Below are positions 1-6,197 of a stretch of 11,854 nucleotides of DNA, piece after piece. Below the pieces are notes generated by a model. The model had not been told where the DNA came from and made no database searches. It was given only the letters and a program-made list of their open reading frames with translations. The DNA comes from UBA2730 sp022793235 (GTDB lineage: Bacteria > Bacillota_I > Bacilli_A > RF39 > UBA660). The position numbers and the translations under genes are program-made. Position 1 is the stretch's first letter; every line of letters begins with the position of its first letter. The stretch lies in contig CATJZL010000041.1 in the NCBI GenBank assembly GCA_949745755.1, positions 1 through 11,854 of the forward strand. Reading direction: 5' to 3'.

Positions 1-33
1 AATTTTTAATAAAATGTTCCAAATTTTATAACA

Positions 34-70
34 AAAAAGTGAATCTGTGGATAACACATTTTCACTTTTT
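34..70. terminator. Bidirectional intrinsic terminator
   Basis: Ten-bp arms at 34-43 and 61-70 (AAAAAGTGAA / TTCACTTTTT) are perfectly complementary. After two mismatched positions, an inner 4-bp stem follows (46-49 with 55-58) with a 5-nt loop. The plus strand continues into a T-rich tract and the minus strand also ends the stem in Ts, so it can end the minus-strand kinase transcript and any plus-strand transcript entering from the left. Function is inferred from structure. Confidence 0.7.
46..54 (-). promoter_or_regulatory. Perfect DnaA-box 9-mer in the terminator loop
   Basis: The minus strand reads TTATCCACA, the consensus DnaA-binding 9-mer. It spans the inner stem and loop of the hairpin at 34-70. 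It is a single box with no cluster of further boxes noticed nearby, so an origin is not supported. Chance occurrence in AT-rich DNA is possible. Confidence 0.35.
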
Positions 71-87
71 CTTTTTCCTATTAAATT

Positions 88-882
88 TTACCTAAACTCA
101 AATAATTCTTTTGGGATATGATTTACAATTTCCTCTATTTTTGTATCTGTTAATTTTTCTAAATTTTTTATTTCTTTGGTTATTTCTTTTGGGTATAATT
201 TATATAAATGTTCTATTAATTCAAAATGTTTATATCTCGTTTTTTTATCTTCTTTATAAATTAATGTTTTACTTTTTTTGATATAGCTTAGAAAGTCTTT
301 TTTCTTATTATAAAAGTCTTGTGCAAATTTTATATTTTTGAATTCTCTTAGTAGATTGCAACCATTATCATATAAAGGGGATATTTTGTAAATATTTTTT
401 CTTTTTATAATTCCCCAATTTTCTTCATGTCTATCTTGTTCTCCTACTAAACAGTCAAATATCATTATTTTTAAAAAGGCAGGGAATAATTCTTTATCTA
501 TTTTATTTAGTGTCTTTTTTATGTTTGAGATTGTGTAAAAAGAGGCTCTTTTTGTTTCTTTATTATTTAAATAAGAAAGAATATCAATATGTTCTTCTAT
601 TTTTGGATTTATGAATAAGTAGTTTAGGATACCTATTGTATTTTTTTCATCTCTTGCTAATTCTATTTTTGCACAATTATAGTTTAATACTTTTGCAATT
701 TCATAACTCATTTTTTCACTGGCAATTTCACTTACTTCGTAGTCTTTTCTTTCGTATTTAAAAATGGCTAATTCTTTATTTTGACTTAAGGCTATTCTTT
801 TTGTTCTAGAACCTTTTAGTCCAAGATTTATTTCTATAAATTGAAAATCTTTTTTTATTTTTTTTATAGGATAGTCGTTCAT
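88..882 (-). CDS. Orphan HipA-like (CtkA-type) serine/threonine kinase
   Basis: A 264-residue protein with the HipA C-terminal kinase signature. FDCLVGEQDRHEENWG (about residues 142-157) carries the catalytic Asp and the Mg-binding Asn, and SPLYDNGCNL shortly after carries the second metal-binding Asp. A Lys in the N-terminal sheet (AIFKYE, about residue 42) is a candidate ATP-contacting residue. HipA kinases phosphorylate protein targets such as GltX. Stand-alone short versions such as Helicobacter CtkA also exist, and the length here fits that type rather than full HipA (about 440 aa). No hipB or hipS-like partner lies next to it. An upstream in-frame GTG at 891 overlaps the Shine-Dalgarno sequence, so ATG at 882 is preferred. 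The kinase fold is secure; the target and any toxin role are unknown. Confidence 0.85.
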   Translation of the reverse strand: MNDYPIKKIKKDFQFIEINLGLKGSRTKRIALSQNKELAIFKYERKDYEVSEIASEKMSYEIAKVLNYNCAKIELARDEKNTIGILNYLFINPKIEEHIDILSYLNNKETKRASFYTISNIKKTLNKIDKELFPAFLKIMIFDCLVGEQDRHEENWGIIKRKNIYKISPLYDNGCNLLREFKNIKFAQDFYNKKKDFLSYIKKSKTLIYKEDKKTRYKHFELIEHLYKLYPKEITKEIKNLEKLTDTKIEEIVNHIPKELFEFR

Positions 883-887
883 TTTTG

Positions 888-895
888 TCACCTCT
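888..895 (-). promoter_or_regulatory. Ribosome binding site that fixes the kinase start
   Basis: The minus strand reads AGAGGTGA, followed by five bases and then ATG at 882. The GTG at 891 lies inside this motif, so it cannot use it. Confidence 0.65.
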
Positions 896-939
896 TTTAT
901 TTTATATAAACTTTAGAAGATTTCGTTTAAAAAGTATAG

Positions 940-945
940 TATAAT
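940..945 (+). promoter_or_regulatory. -10 hexamer TATAAT for the metalloprotease gene
   Basis: A perfect TATAAT lies 51 bases before the protease start codon, in the gap between divergent genes. No convincing -35 hexamer is seen at the usual 16-18 bp spacing, so the call rests on the -10 and its location. Confidence 0.4.
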
Positions 946-996
946 AAATGTGAATATTTATCATTAAGTTAGGCATTAAAGTGGAGGATTGATTAT

Positions 997-1635
997 ATGA
1001 TGATTCGTATTTCTAATATTGATTATGAAATTATAGTAGAAAAAAAAGCTAAAAACAAAAATACTTATATACGTGTTAAAGATGATTTGAAAATATATGT
1101 TACAACGAATTTGTTTGCTACAAATCAGTATTTGAAACGTCTTTTGGAGGAAAATTATACTTCGATTGTAAAAATGATTGAAAGAGAGAAAAGAAAGTTG
1201 GAAAATAATAGTGATTTTCGATATTTAGGAGAGGTTTATGATATTGTTTACACTGAATATTGTGATTTTTCTCTTGGTGTGGGGAAAGTATTTTTAAGTA
1301 AAGAATTTGATATTGATAAATGGTATAAAAAACAGGCTAAAATCATTTTTAAAGAACATTTAGATGCTATTTATGCTCGTTTTTCTAAGAAAATCCCTTA
1401 TCCTGATTTAAGAATTAGAAAGATGACAACTAGGTGGGGGGTATGTAATACTAAGAGTAAAACAGTTACTTTGAATTTAGAATTAATTAAGCGTGATGTG
1501 AAATATTTAGATTATGTTCTTGTACATGAACTATCTCATCTTATTCATGCGAATCACTCTGAATGTTTTTGGGATCTTGTTTATGAAAATTGTCCTGATT
1601 ATAAAATTTTGAGGAGGGAGATGAAAGAATTTTAA
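997..1635 (+). CDS. YgjP-like (DUF45/WLM) zinc metallopeptidase
   Basis: A 212-residue soluble protein. The C-terminal half has the two hallmarks of the YgjP/DUF45 family. TTRWGVC lies at residues 144-150. The gluzincin-type metal site HELSHLIHANH lies at 177-187, where H177 and H181 would bind zinc, E178 would be the catalytic base, and H187 is a likely third ligand. The N-terminal half is a beta-rich region typical of the family. Length matches the usual 210-250 residues. GTGGAGGA at 981-988 gives a good ribosome binding site 8 bases before the first of two ATGs. The family's substrates are mostly unknown, although it often accompanies restriction-modification and DNA-related genes elsewhere. 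Transcription appears to stop at the hairpin that overlaps its last codon. Confidence 0.88.
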   Translation: MMIRISNIDYEIIVEKKAKNKNTYIRVKDDLKIYVTTNLFATNQYLKRLLEENYTSIVKMIEREKRKLENNSDFRYLGEVYDIVYTEYCDFSLGVGKVFLSKEFDIDKWYKKQAKIIFKEHLDAIYARFSKKIPYPDLRIRKMTTRWGVCNTKSKTVTLNLELIKRDVKYLDYVLVHELSHLIHANHSECFWDLVYENCPDYKILRREMKEF

Positions 1636-1668
1636 AAAGGATGATTATTTTGTGTTTTCATCCTTTTT
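1634..1668. terminator. Shared bidirectional terminator between convergent genes
   Basis: Eleven-bp perfect arms AAAAAGGATGA (1634-1644) and TCATCCTTTTT (1658-1668) with a 13-nt loop. The T-run works on both strands. It ends the protease gene on the plus strand. On the minus strand it overlaps the 3' end of the small gene, whose stop codon sits in the loop. Confidence 0.85.
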
Positions 1669-1812
1669 CTTTTCTCTGTTTTTCTCTTCCTTTTTTACTG
1701 CAATATTTATATTTTCAAATGAACTGTTGGGTATAACAAAGGTATATGTTTCCTTGTTTTCTTCTATTTCCTCATTGTTTAGAATATCTATTTTAAATTT
1801 TCTTTTTTCCAT
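1645..1812 (-). CDS. Small 55-residue protein, unrecognised
   Basis: Reading the minus strand from ATG at 1812 gives 55 codons ending in TAA at 1645-1647. The product starts MEKRKFKIDIL, has a central TYTFVIPNSSFENINIAV segment, and ends in a highly charged Lys/Glu tail. A ribosome binding site, GAGGTGA, lies 5 bases upstream, the same arrangement as the HipA-like kinase gene. The gene is bounded on one side by a terminator and on the other by a palindrome carrying TATACT, so it looks like a complete transcription unit. The plus-strand reading frame across the same DNA is a Phe/Ser-rich antisense shadow of the Lys/Glu codons. No family is recognised. The charge and lack of a signal or membrane segment suggest a cytoplasmic protein. 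Confidence 0.6.
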   Translation of the reverse strand: MEKRKFKIDILNNEEIEENKETYTFVIPNSSFENINIAVKKEEKNREKKKDENTK

Positions 1813-1831
1813 TTTATTCACCTCAAGTATA

Positions 1832-1864
1832 AGTATATCATAAATTTCTTTTTTATGATATACT
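1832..1864. promoter_or_regulatory. Palindrome with mirrored TATACT hexamers between divergent genes
   Basis: Perfect 13-bp arms AGTATATCATAAA (1832-1844) and its complement (1852-1864) flank a 7-base T-rich centre. Each outer edge carries TATACT reading outward, at 1859-1864 on the plus strand and 1837-1832 on the minus strand. These positions suit -10 elements for the methyltransferase operon and for the small minus-strand gene. The minus-strand leader would be very short. No good -35 is seen for either. It could be an operator with divergent promoters, or simply a hairpin. Confidence 0.45.
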
Positions 1865-1872
1865 CTTAGTAA

Positions 1873-1879
1873 AGAAGGA
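1873..1879 (+). promoter_or_regulatory. Ribosome binding site that selects the second ATG
   Basis: AGAAGGA ends one base before the first ATG (1880), too close to serve it, but lies 6 bases before the ATG at 1886, which is therefore the likely start of the methyltransferase. Confidence 0.6.
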
Positions 1880-1885
1880 ATGTGT

Positions 1886-2635
1886 ATGGTTATTACCAGT
1901 TTAGAAAATAAAAAGATTAAACGATATATTAAATTAAAAGATAAAAAATATAGGGATTTGTATGATGAATTTTTAATCGAGGGAGAACATTTAGTTCGAG
2001 AGGCATATAAAAAAAATATTATAAAAGAAATTCTCTTACTTGGTGAAGAGGAGTATGATATTGGTTTTTCTTCTGTCCTATTTTTACCTTTGTTTATTAT
2101 GAAAAAAGTTACTAATTTGGATAGCCCACCTAAGGTGTGTGCTATTTGTTCTAAAATGAAGAGTGATTTTGAGTGTAGAGGAAATTATTTGCTTCTTGAT
2201 CGAATTCAGGATCCAGGGAATTTGGGTACTATTATTCGGAGTGCTGTGGCCTTTCATATTGATATGATTATACTATCCTTAGATACTGTTGATCTATATA
2301 ATTCTAAAGTTATACGAGCAACACAGGGGATGCTTTTTCAAGTTCCTATTGTTCGAAAAGATTTATTAGAAGTTTTATTGCTATTAAGAGAAAAAGGGTA
2401 TTCTACTTATACAACGGATGTAACTGGTGGAGTAGATATTCGAGATTTGGATTCTGTTTCTAAGACTCGTTTTGCACTTCTTGTTGGAAATGAAGGGGAG
2501 GGTGTGAGAACAGAGTTAGCTGAACTTTGTGATAAAAGAGTATATATACCAATGAATAAGAAGGTTGAAAGTTTAAATGTGGCTGTTGCGTCATCTATTC
2601 TTTTATATGAAATGGGTAGGGGAGGTAATCGATAA
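1886..2635 (+). CDS. TrmH/SpoU-family RNA 2'-O-ribose methyltransferase
   Basis: A 249-residue SAM-dependent RNA methyltransferase with a C-terminal trefoil knot. The N-terminal part (about 1-90) is the SpoU substrate-binding type, opening with ITSLENKKIKRYIKLKDKK and FLIEGEHLVREA. The three SpoU motifs follow in order: DPGNLGTIIRSA (about 109-120, with the conserved Asn and Arg), LLVGNEGEGV (about 198-207), and IPMNKKVESLNVAVASSILL (about 211-230). The exact rRNA or tRNA site is not predictable from sequence. Relatives are usually annotated as 23S rRNA or generic RNA methyltransferases. Its stop codon overlaps the rimM start by one base (TAATG), implying translational coupling in a ribosome-maturation operon. 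The ATG at 1880 is a less likely start because the ribosome binding site abuts it. Confidence 0.9.
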   Translation: MVITSLENKKIKRYIKLKDKKYRDLYDEFLIEGEHLVREAYKKNIIKEILLLGEEEYDIGFSSVLFLPLFIMKKVTNLDSPPKVCAICSKMKSDFECRGNYLLLDRIQDPGNLGTIIRSAVAFHIDMIILSLDTVDLYNSKVIRATQGMLFQVPIVRKDLLEVLLLLREKGYSTYTTDVTGGVDIRDLDSVSKTRFALLVGNEGEGVRTELAELCDKRVYIPMNKKVESLNVAVASSILLYEMGRGGNR

Positions 2636-3126
2636 TGGAAAAAATATATATAGGTAGGGTTGTATCTACACATGGAATTAAAGGAGAGGTTCGGGTACTT
2701 TCTGATTTTCCTTATAAGAAAAAAGTTTTTTTTGATGGTGGAGTTTTATTGATTGATGATTTAAAATATGTTATTCGTTCTTATCGACAACATAAAATAT
2801 ATGATATGGTTACTCTTAATAATTATAAAAATATTAATGAAGTAGAGTTTTTAATAGGGAAAAAGATCTATGTGGATCGAGATGCTATGACTTTTCATGA
2901 TGATGAAATTTTAGATTGTGATTTAATGGAGTTTCTTCTTTTATGTGATGATTTAGAAGGGAAGATTATTGAAATTTTTCAGGCTAGTCCTTTTAATAAG
3001 GTTGTACGATTTGAAGTGAAGGGAAAAAGTGGCCTTTTTCCGCTTAATAATAAAAATATTAAAATAGATAAAAGTACAAAGTGTATATATTTAAGAAAGG
3101 AGGATGTGGTATTTGATGAAGATTGA
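2635..3126 (+). CDS. rimM: Ribosome maturation factor RimM
   Basis: A 163-residue protein with the usual RimM layout. The N-terminal beta-barrel opens with IGRVVSTHGIKGEVRV, which carries the family's diagnostic HGIKGE segment. A PRC-barrel-like C-terminal domain (about 90-163) ends in IYLRKEDVVF. RimM binds ribosomal protein S19 in the 30S head and assists 16S rRNA folding. Placement directly before trmD is the classic bacterial order and supports the call. The N-terminal match is strong, while the C-terminal half is divergent, as is common in AT-rich Firmicutes. The gene overlaps trmD by 11 bases. Confidence 0.9.
   Translation: MEKIYIGRVVSTHGIKGEVRVLSDFPYKKKVFFDGGVLLIDDLKYVIRSYRQHKIYDMVTLNNYKNINEVEFLIGKKIYVDRDAMTFHDDEILDCDLMEFLLLCDDLEGKIIEIFQASPFNKVVRFEVKGKSGLFPLNNKNIKIDKSTKCIYLRKEDVVFDED
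3096..3103 (+). promoter_or_regulatory. trmD ribosome binding site inside rimM
   Basis: A full AAAGGAGG motif lies in the rimM coding sequence. It directly abuts an ATG at 3104, which is too close. It is 12 bases from the ATG at 3116, where the conserved TrmD N-terminus MKIDILSIFP begins. Confidence 0.6.
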
Positions 3127-3781
3127 TATACTTTCTATTTTTCCTTCTATGTTTGCAAGTGTTTTTGAAGAGTCTATTTTAAAAAGAGCGCAAGACAAGG
3201 GAATAGTTAAGATAGAAATTCATGATTTTAGAGAGTTTTCTCCTGATCCACATAAAAAGGTTGATTTTCCTCCTTTTGGTGGGGGTGCGGGTATGCTTCT
3301 TAGACCCGAGCCTATTTTTGAGTGTGTAGAATCATTGAAAACAGAGGAAAGTTATGTTATACTACTGACACCAGATGGGCAGATTTATAAACAAGAACAG
3401 GCCTATTCTTTATCTTTAAAAAAGCATTTAATTTTAATTTGTGGTCATTATGAAGGCTTTGATGAACGTATTCGAACACTTGCTGATTTGGAATTGTCTA
3501 TTGGAGATTATGTACTTACAGGTGGAGAGTATGCTGCTATGGTACTTGCTGATTCGGTTATTCGTCTTCTACCTGGTGTTATAAAGGAAGAATCACATAA
3601 AAATGATTCCTTTACGAATCATTTACTTGATTATCCTTCTTATACCAAGCCACGCGTTTTTAGGGGAATGGAAGTTCCTAGTGTTTTATTAAGTGGTGAT
3701 CATAAAAAGATTGCAGAATATCGATTAGAAGAGAGTATAAAAAGAACTAAGGAGAGACGACCTGATTTATTAGAAAGGTAG
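3116..3781 (+). CDS. trmD: tRNA (guanine-N1)-methyltransferase TrmD
   Basis: A 221-residue SPOUT-class enzyme that makes m1G37 in tRNAs with G36, preventing +1 frameshifting. The canonical start MKIDILSIFPSMF, the PFGGGAGM loop (about 53-60), the SAM-binding knot ICGHYEGFDERI (108-119) and SIGDYVLTGGE (128-138), and the C-terminal VLLSGDHKKI plus RTKERRPDLLE are all present. One oddity is that the segment holding the catalytic Asp of E. coli TrmD (D169, SFADGLLD) reads SFTNHLLD here, with Asn168 in its place. VDFPPFGGG also replaces the more usual VDDxPxGGG. Identity is certain from context and motifs. Whether Asn168 alters the mechanism is open. It is four-way clustered with the methyltransferase, rimM and the following gene. 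Confidence 0.95.
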   Translation: MKIDILSIFPSMFASVFEESILKRAQDKGIVKIEIHDFREFSPDPHKKVDFPPFGGGAGMLLRPEPIFECVESLKTEESYVILLTPDGQIYKQEQAYSLSLKKHLILICGHYEGFDERIRTLADLELSIGDYVLTGGEYAAMVLADSVIRLLPGVIKEESHKNDSFTNHLLDYPSYTKPRVFRGMEVPSVLLSGDHKKIAEYRLEESIKRTKERRPDLLER

Positions 3782-3789
3782 GTGAGAAT

Positions 3790-4248
3790 ATGCCATATAT
3801 TGTTTGTAGGTGCGATAAGACAAAAGATGAATGTTTGTCTAATGATTTATTGCTTGATGGATACAAGCTTCCTTCTAGAAATAAAAGTTTTATAATTGGG
3901 GATATGTTAGTTATTAATATAGTGATTATGAATAAAAAGTTAGCACATCGTTTTGCTTCTCGTGCTGCCTTTAAAAAATATAATCGTCTAATTAATGAGC
4001 TTACAGAACTTTTTATTGAAGATGGTGATTCATCTAGTGGAATGAATGAGGTTTTAAATCGAATTGAGAAATTTAGAGAAGAAATTAAAATTAAATATAG
4101 GAAATATTTAAAAAGGAAAGAATTGGAGCAGATGGCTACTCATCTTCAATTTTTAAAAAAACAAGCTAGTGAACAGCAAATGCTCTTCTTTTATTCTAAA
4201 CAGAATAAGATGCATGATGAGAACAAGACTTCTGGTAAATCTAGATAG
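3790..4248 (+). CDS. Unrecognised 152-residue basic helical protein in the trmD operon
   Basis: The start is well supported by GGTAGGTGAGA just before ATG, 8 bases after the trmD stop, so it is almost certainly co-transcribed with rimM and trmD. The N-terminus contains CRCDKTKDEC (residues 6-15), which could be redox-active or metal-binding, although only three Cys are present. A short hydrophobic patch (about 34-47, FIIGDMLVINIVIM) follows. Residues 85-125 are strongly charged and look like a long helix or coiled coil. The tail is polar and basic. No signal peptide or clear membrane segment is visible. I do not recognise a family. The basic, helical character and operon context fit an RNA- or ribosome-associated protein, but that is inference only. 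Confidence 0.8.
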   Translation: MPYIVCRCDKTKDECLSNDLLLDGYKLPSRNKSFIIGDMLVINIVIMNKKLAHRFASRAAFKKYNRLINELTELFIEDGDSSSGMNEVLNRIEKFREEIKIKYRKYLKRKELEQMATHLQFLKKQASEQQMLFFYSKQNKMHDENKTSGKSR

Positions 4249-4291
4249 GTGTATTTTTTATTAAAAATCTGAGATTTGATACATTTTGTTC

Positions 4292-4320
4292 TTTACAGGT
4301 AAATATTTCTATGTTACAAT
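4292..4320 (+). promoter_or_regulatory. Sigma-A-type promoter for rplS
   Basis: TTTACA (4292-4297) and TACAAT (4315-4320) are separated by exactly 17 bp, with an extended -10 TG at 4312-4313. Transcription would begin near 4327, giving a leader of about 70 nt before rplS. It lets rplS-lepB be expressed independently of the trmD operon. Confidence 0.75.
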
Positions 4321-4326
4321 TAATGA

Positions 4327-4398
4327 CGTTAAAGGAGTAATCCGCTGAAGCATTATATTATTTATGATTACTTAAAAAATAGGAAAGGAATTAAACTC
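4327..4398 (+). promoter_or_regulatory. rplS 5' leader with hairpin, candidate L19 leader
   Basis: AGTAATC (4336-4342) pairs with GATTACT (4366-4372), closing a 23-nt loop that contains CGCTGAAGC, itself able to form a small stem. The hairpin ends just before the rplS ribosome binding site. Many Firmicutes have an L19 leader RNA that provides feedback control by r-protein L19. Position and size fit that, but a covariance-model match was not tested. Confidence 0.45.
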
Positions 4399-4746
4399 AT
4401 GAATATAATTGATAAAATTAATGAAAAACAAATTAGGAAAGATATACCTGAATTTCGTGTAGGAGATACTGTTCGTGTCGATTATAAGATTATTGAAGGA
4501 AAAAGAGAAAGAATCCAAGCTTTTGAGGGTGTAGTAGTTGCTAAGAGAAATGGAAGTGTTTCAGAAACTTTTACAGTTAGAAAAATGTCTTCTGGTATAG
4601 GTGTTGAAAGAACATTTCCTGTAAATTCACCAAAGATTGCTTCAATTGTGGTTGTTCGTAAAGGTAAGGTTAGACGTGCTAAACTTACATTCTTAAGAGG
4701 AATGACTGGGCAATATAAAATTAAAGAAAGAGGACAAAATAAGTAA
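4399..4746 (+). CDS. rplS: 50S ribosomal protein L19
   Basis: A 115-residue protein, the normal L19 length. It contains IPEFRVGDTVRVDYKIIEG (about 16-34), RIQAFEGVVVA, and the diagnostic GIGVERTFPVNSPKI (about 66-80), followed by the basic RKGKVRRAKL region. L19 sits at the 30S-50S interface. AAAGGA lies upstream at suitable spacing from ATG. It has its own promoter and leader, and its stop codon (TAAGGAG) is fused with the ribosome binding site for lepB. Confidence 0.97.
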   Translation: MNIIDKINEKQIRKDIPEFRVGDTVRVDYKIIEGKRERIQAFEGVVVAKRNGSVSETFTVRKMSSGIGVERTFPVNSPKIASIVVVRKGKVRRAKLTFLRGMTGQYKIKERGQNK

Positions 4747-4762
4747 GGAGTTTCTTTCTTTT

Positions 4763-5287
4763 TTGTTTCGGAATAAATATATGAATAATAAGTATGTAAA
4801 AGAAATATTGCCTTATATTTGGATTGTTTTGTTCCTAGTTTTTATTAAAGTTTTTATTGTGTCTCCTATACGAGTAAATGGAGATTCTATGTATAGTACT
4901 TTACATGATGGAGATATTATGATTTTAAATAAGACAATTTATCATTTTACAGATATTAGACGATTTGATATTGTGGTTGTTCGTACAAAGCATTCTTTTA
5001 TTATAAAAAGAATTATTGGTCTTCCTGGAGATAAAGTAGAGTATAAGGATAATTTATTGTATATTAATGGTTCAAAATTGGATGAGCAGTATACTCGTGA
5101 AGTTATGGATGATTATAATATAGAAGAGTTAGGAAGTACAGTGGTTCCTGCTAATTGCTACTTTGTTTTGGGTGATAATAGAAAGATTTCTGCTGATAGT
5201 AGGGTTTATGGTTTTATTAAACAAAAAGATATTGTGGGACGTGCTAAAACAATTATATTTCCTTTTAATCGAATAGGAATAAAATAA
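4763..5287 (+). CDS. lepB: Signal peptidase I
   Basis: A 174-residue type I signal peptidase with one N-terminal membrane segment (about 14-34) and an extracellular catalytic domain. The catalytic Ser is S42 in the conserved GDSMYSTL box. The catalytic Lys is K82 in FIIKRIIGLPGD. The later boxes VLGDNRKISADSR (about 135-147) and IVGRAKTIIFPF are also present. It cleaves signal peptides from exported proteins. The start is uncertain. TTG at 4763 lies 12 bases after a strong AAGGAG (4745-4750), whereas ATG at 4781 lacks a good ribosome binding site but gives a typical N-terminus (MNNKYVKEILPYIW). Either leaves the domains intact. Confidence 0.93.
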   Translation: MFRNKYMNNKYVKEILPYIWIVLFLVFIKVFIVSPIRVNGDSMYSTLHDGDIMILNKTIYHFTDIRRFDIVVVRTKHSFIIKRIIGLPGDKVEYKDNLLYINGSKLDEQYTREVMDDYNIEELGSTVVPANCYFVLGDNRKISADSRVYGFIKQKDIVGRAKTIIFPFNRIGIK

Positions 5288-5351
5288 TTGTTTTTTTATT
5301 TGCAACTGATTTTTGCTTGTATATTTGTATTTTTTGTTTTATCCTTTTAAT

Positions 5352-5357
5352 AAGGAG
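5352..5357 (+). promoter_or_regulatory. Ribosome binding site that fixes the VanW start
   Basis: AAGGAG lies 7 bases before the ATG at 5365. The frame stays open upstream to 5317, but that ATG lacks a ribosome binding site and the added residues are not typical of VanW proteins. Confidence 0.7.
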
Positions 5358-5364
5358 TGGTCTT

Positions 5365-6186
5365 ATGTCTAGAAAGAGAATAACTCAACTTTTTCCTTTT
5401 TTATTACCTATTCGAATATGGCAAAGAAATCTTTTTTATACTATAGGGATGTTTTTTGATAAAAATAAATATGCAAATGAATCAGGGGATTTATTAAAGT
5501 ATGAGATTTCTAATACAAAAACACTTATGGTTAATGAAAATAGTGGGTATGATCTTGTTTATCAAAAAAATAAGGTGGATAATTTAAAGATTGCTAGTAA
5601 GACTATGAATCATATTTTAATTTATCCAGGAGAGGTTTTCTCTTTTTGTTATTTAGTTAGGAAATATAGAAAATATGGAAAATATAAAAAAGGACTACTG
5701 TCTATAGATGGGAAAGTTGTAGCTAAAACTGGTGGTGGTTTGTGTCATTTGAGTAATTTGTTACATTTGTTATTTTTGATGAGTCCGCTTACAGTCATAG
5801 AAAGACATGGACATAAGGAAAAATCTTTTCCTGATCCTGATAAAAATGCTATACAGGGAATTGATGCTACGATTCATAGTGGTTGGTTGGATTTAAGAGT
5901 AAAAAATGAGACTAATTTTATTTATCAAATTGATATTTCTTTTGATGATTTATATATGTATGGGCGAATTTTATCAAATAAGGAAAGTTTAGTAGAGTAT
6001 TCTCTTTTAAATGAAAATTTAAGATATATAAAAGAAAATGGTAAGATTTATGAGTGTGTTTCTATTGTTCGGGTTGAGATGGACTTGAATACTAAAAAGA
6101 TTGTTCGAAAACAGAAACTATATGATGAAAAAGTTCTACTTCATTATGATTTGCCTGAGGATGTAGAAGTAGAGGAGTTATGTTAA
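5365..6186 (+). CDS. VanW family protein
   Basis: A 273-residue member of the VanW family, named after a gene of unknown function in vanB-type glycopeptide-resistance clusters and common in Firmicutes without resistance. The family's characteristic start (RKRITQLFPFLLPIRIWQRN) is present, then PGEVFSF (88-94), the GGGLCHLSNLLH motif (123-134), ERHGH (146-150) and a C-terminal beta-rich region with TIHSGWLDLRVKNETN (169-184). No clear signal peptide is visible. Eleven bases separate it from the acyltransferase gene, so the two are likely co-expressed. A role in envelope or peptidoglycan modification is a family-level guess. No vanH, vanA or vanX genes are present, so this is not evidence of vancomycin resistance. 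Confidence 0.88.
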   Translation: MSRKRITQLFPFLLPIRIWQRNLFYTIGMFFDKNKYANESGDLLKYEISNTKTLMVNENSGYDLVYQKNKVDNLKIASKTMNHILIYPGEVFSFCYLVRKYRKYGKYKKGLLSIDGKVVAKTGGGLCHLSNLLHLLFLMSPLTVIERHGHKEKSFPDPDKNAIQGIDATIHSGWLDLRVKNETNFIYQIDISFDDLYMYGRILSNKESLVEYSLLNENLRYIKENGKIYECVSIVRVEMDLNTKKIVRKQKLYDEKVLLHYDLPEDVEVEELC

Positions 6187-6193
6187 GAGGTGA
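6186..6193 (+). promoter_or_regulatory. Ribosome binding site that fixes the acyltransferase start
   Basis: AGAGGTGA overlaps the VanW stop codon and lies 4 bases before ATG at 6198. An in-frame ATG at 6180 precedes this motif and has no ribosome binding site of its own. Confidence 0.65.
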
Positions 6194-6197
6194 GAAT

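Noticed and set aside
1652..1843. Plus-strand frame rich in Phe and Ser
   Set aside because: It is the antisense shadow of the Lys/Glu-rich minus-strand small gene, which has the better ribosome binding site and boundaries.
2407..2673. Minus-strand open frame
   Set aside because: Lies opposite the conserved C-terminal motifs of the RNA methyltransferase, with no ribosome binding site or family features.
4253..4278. AT-rich hairpins after the 152-residue gene, including AAATC-TGA-GATTT
   Set aside because: Short stems with weak pairing and no clear T-tract, so a terminator is not supported.
5300..5330. Possible promoter TTGCAA ... TATATT before the VanW gene
   Set aside because: The spacing is 14 bp and alternatives are weak, so no promoter is called. 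Read-through from lepB is also possible.
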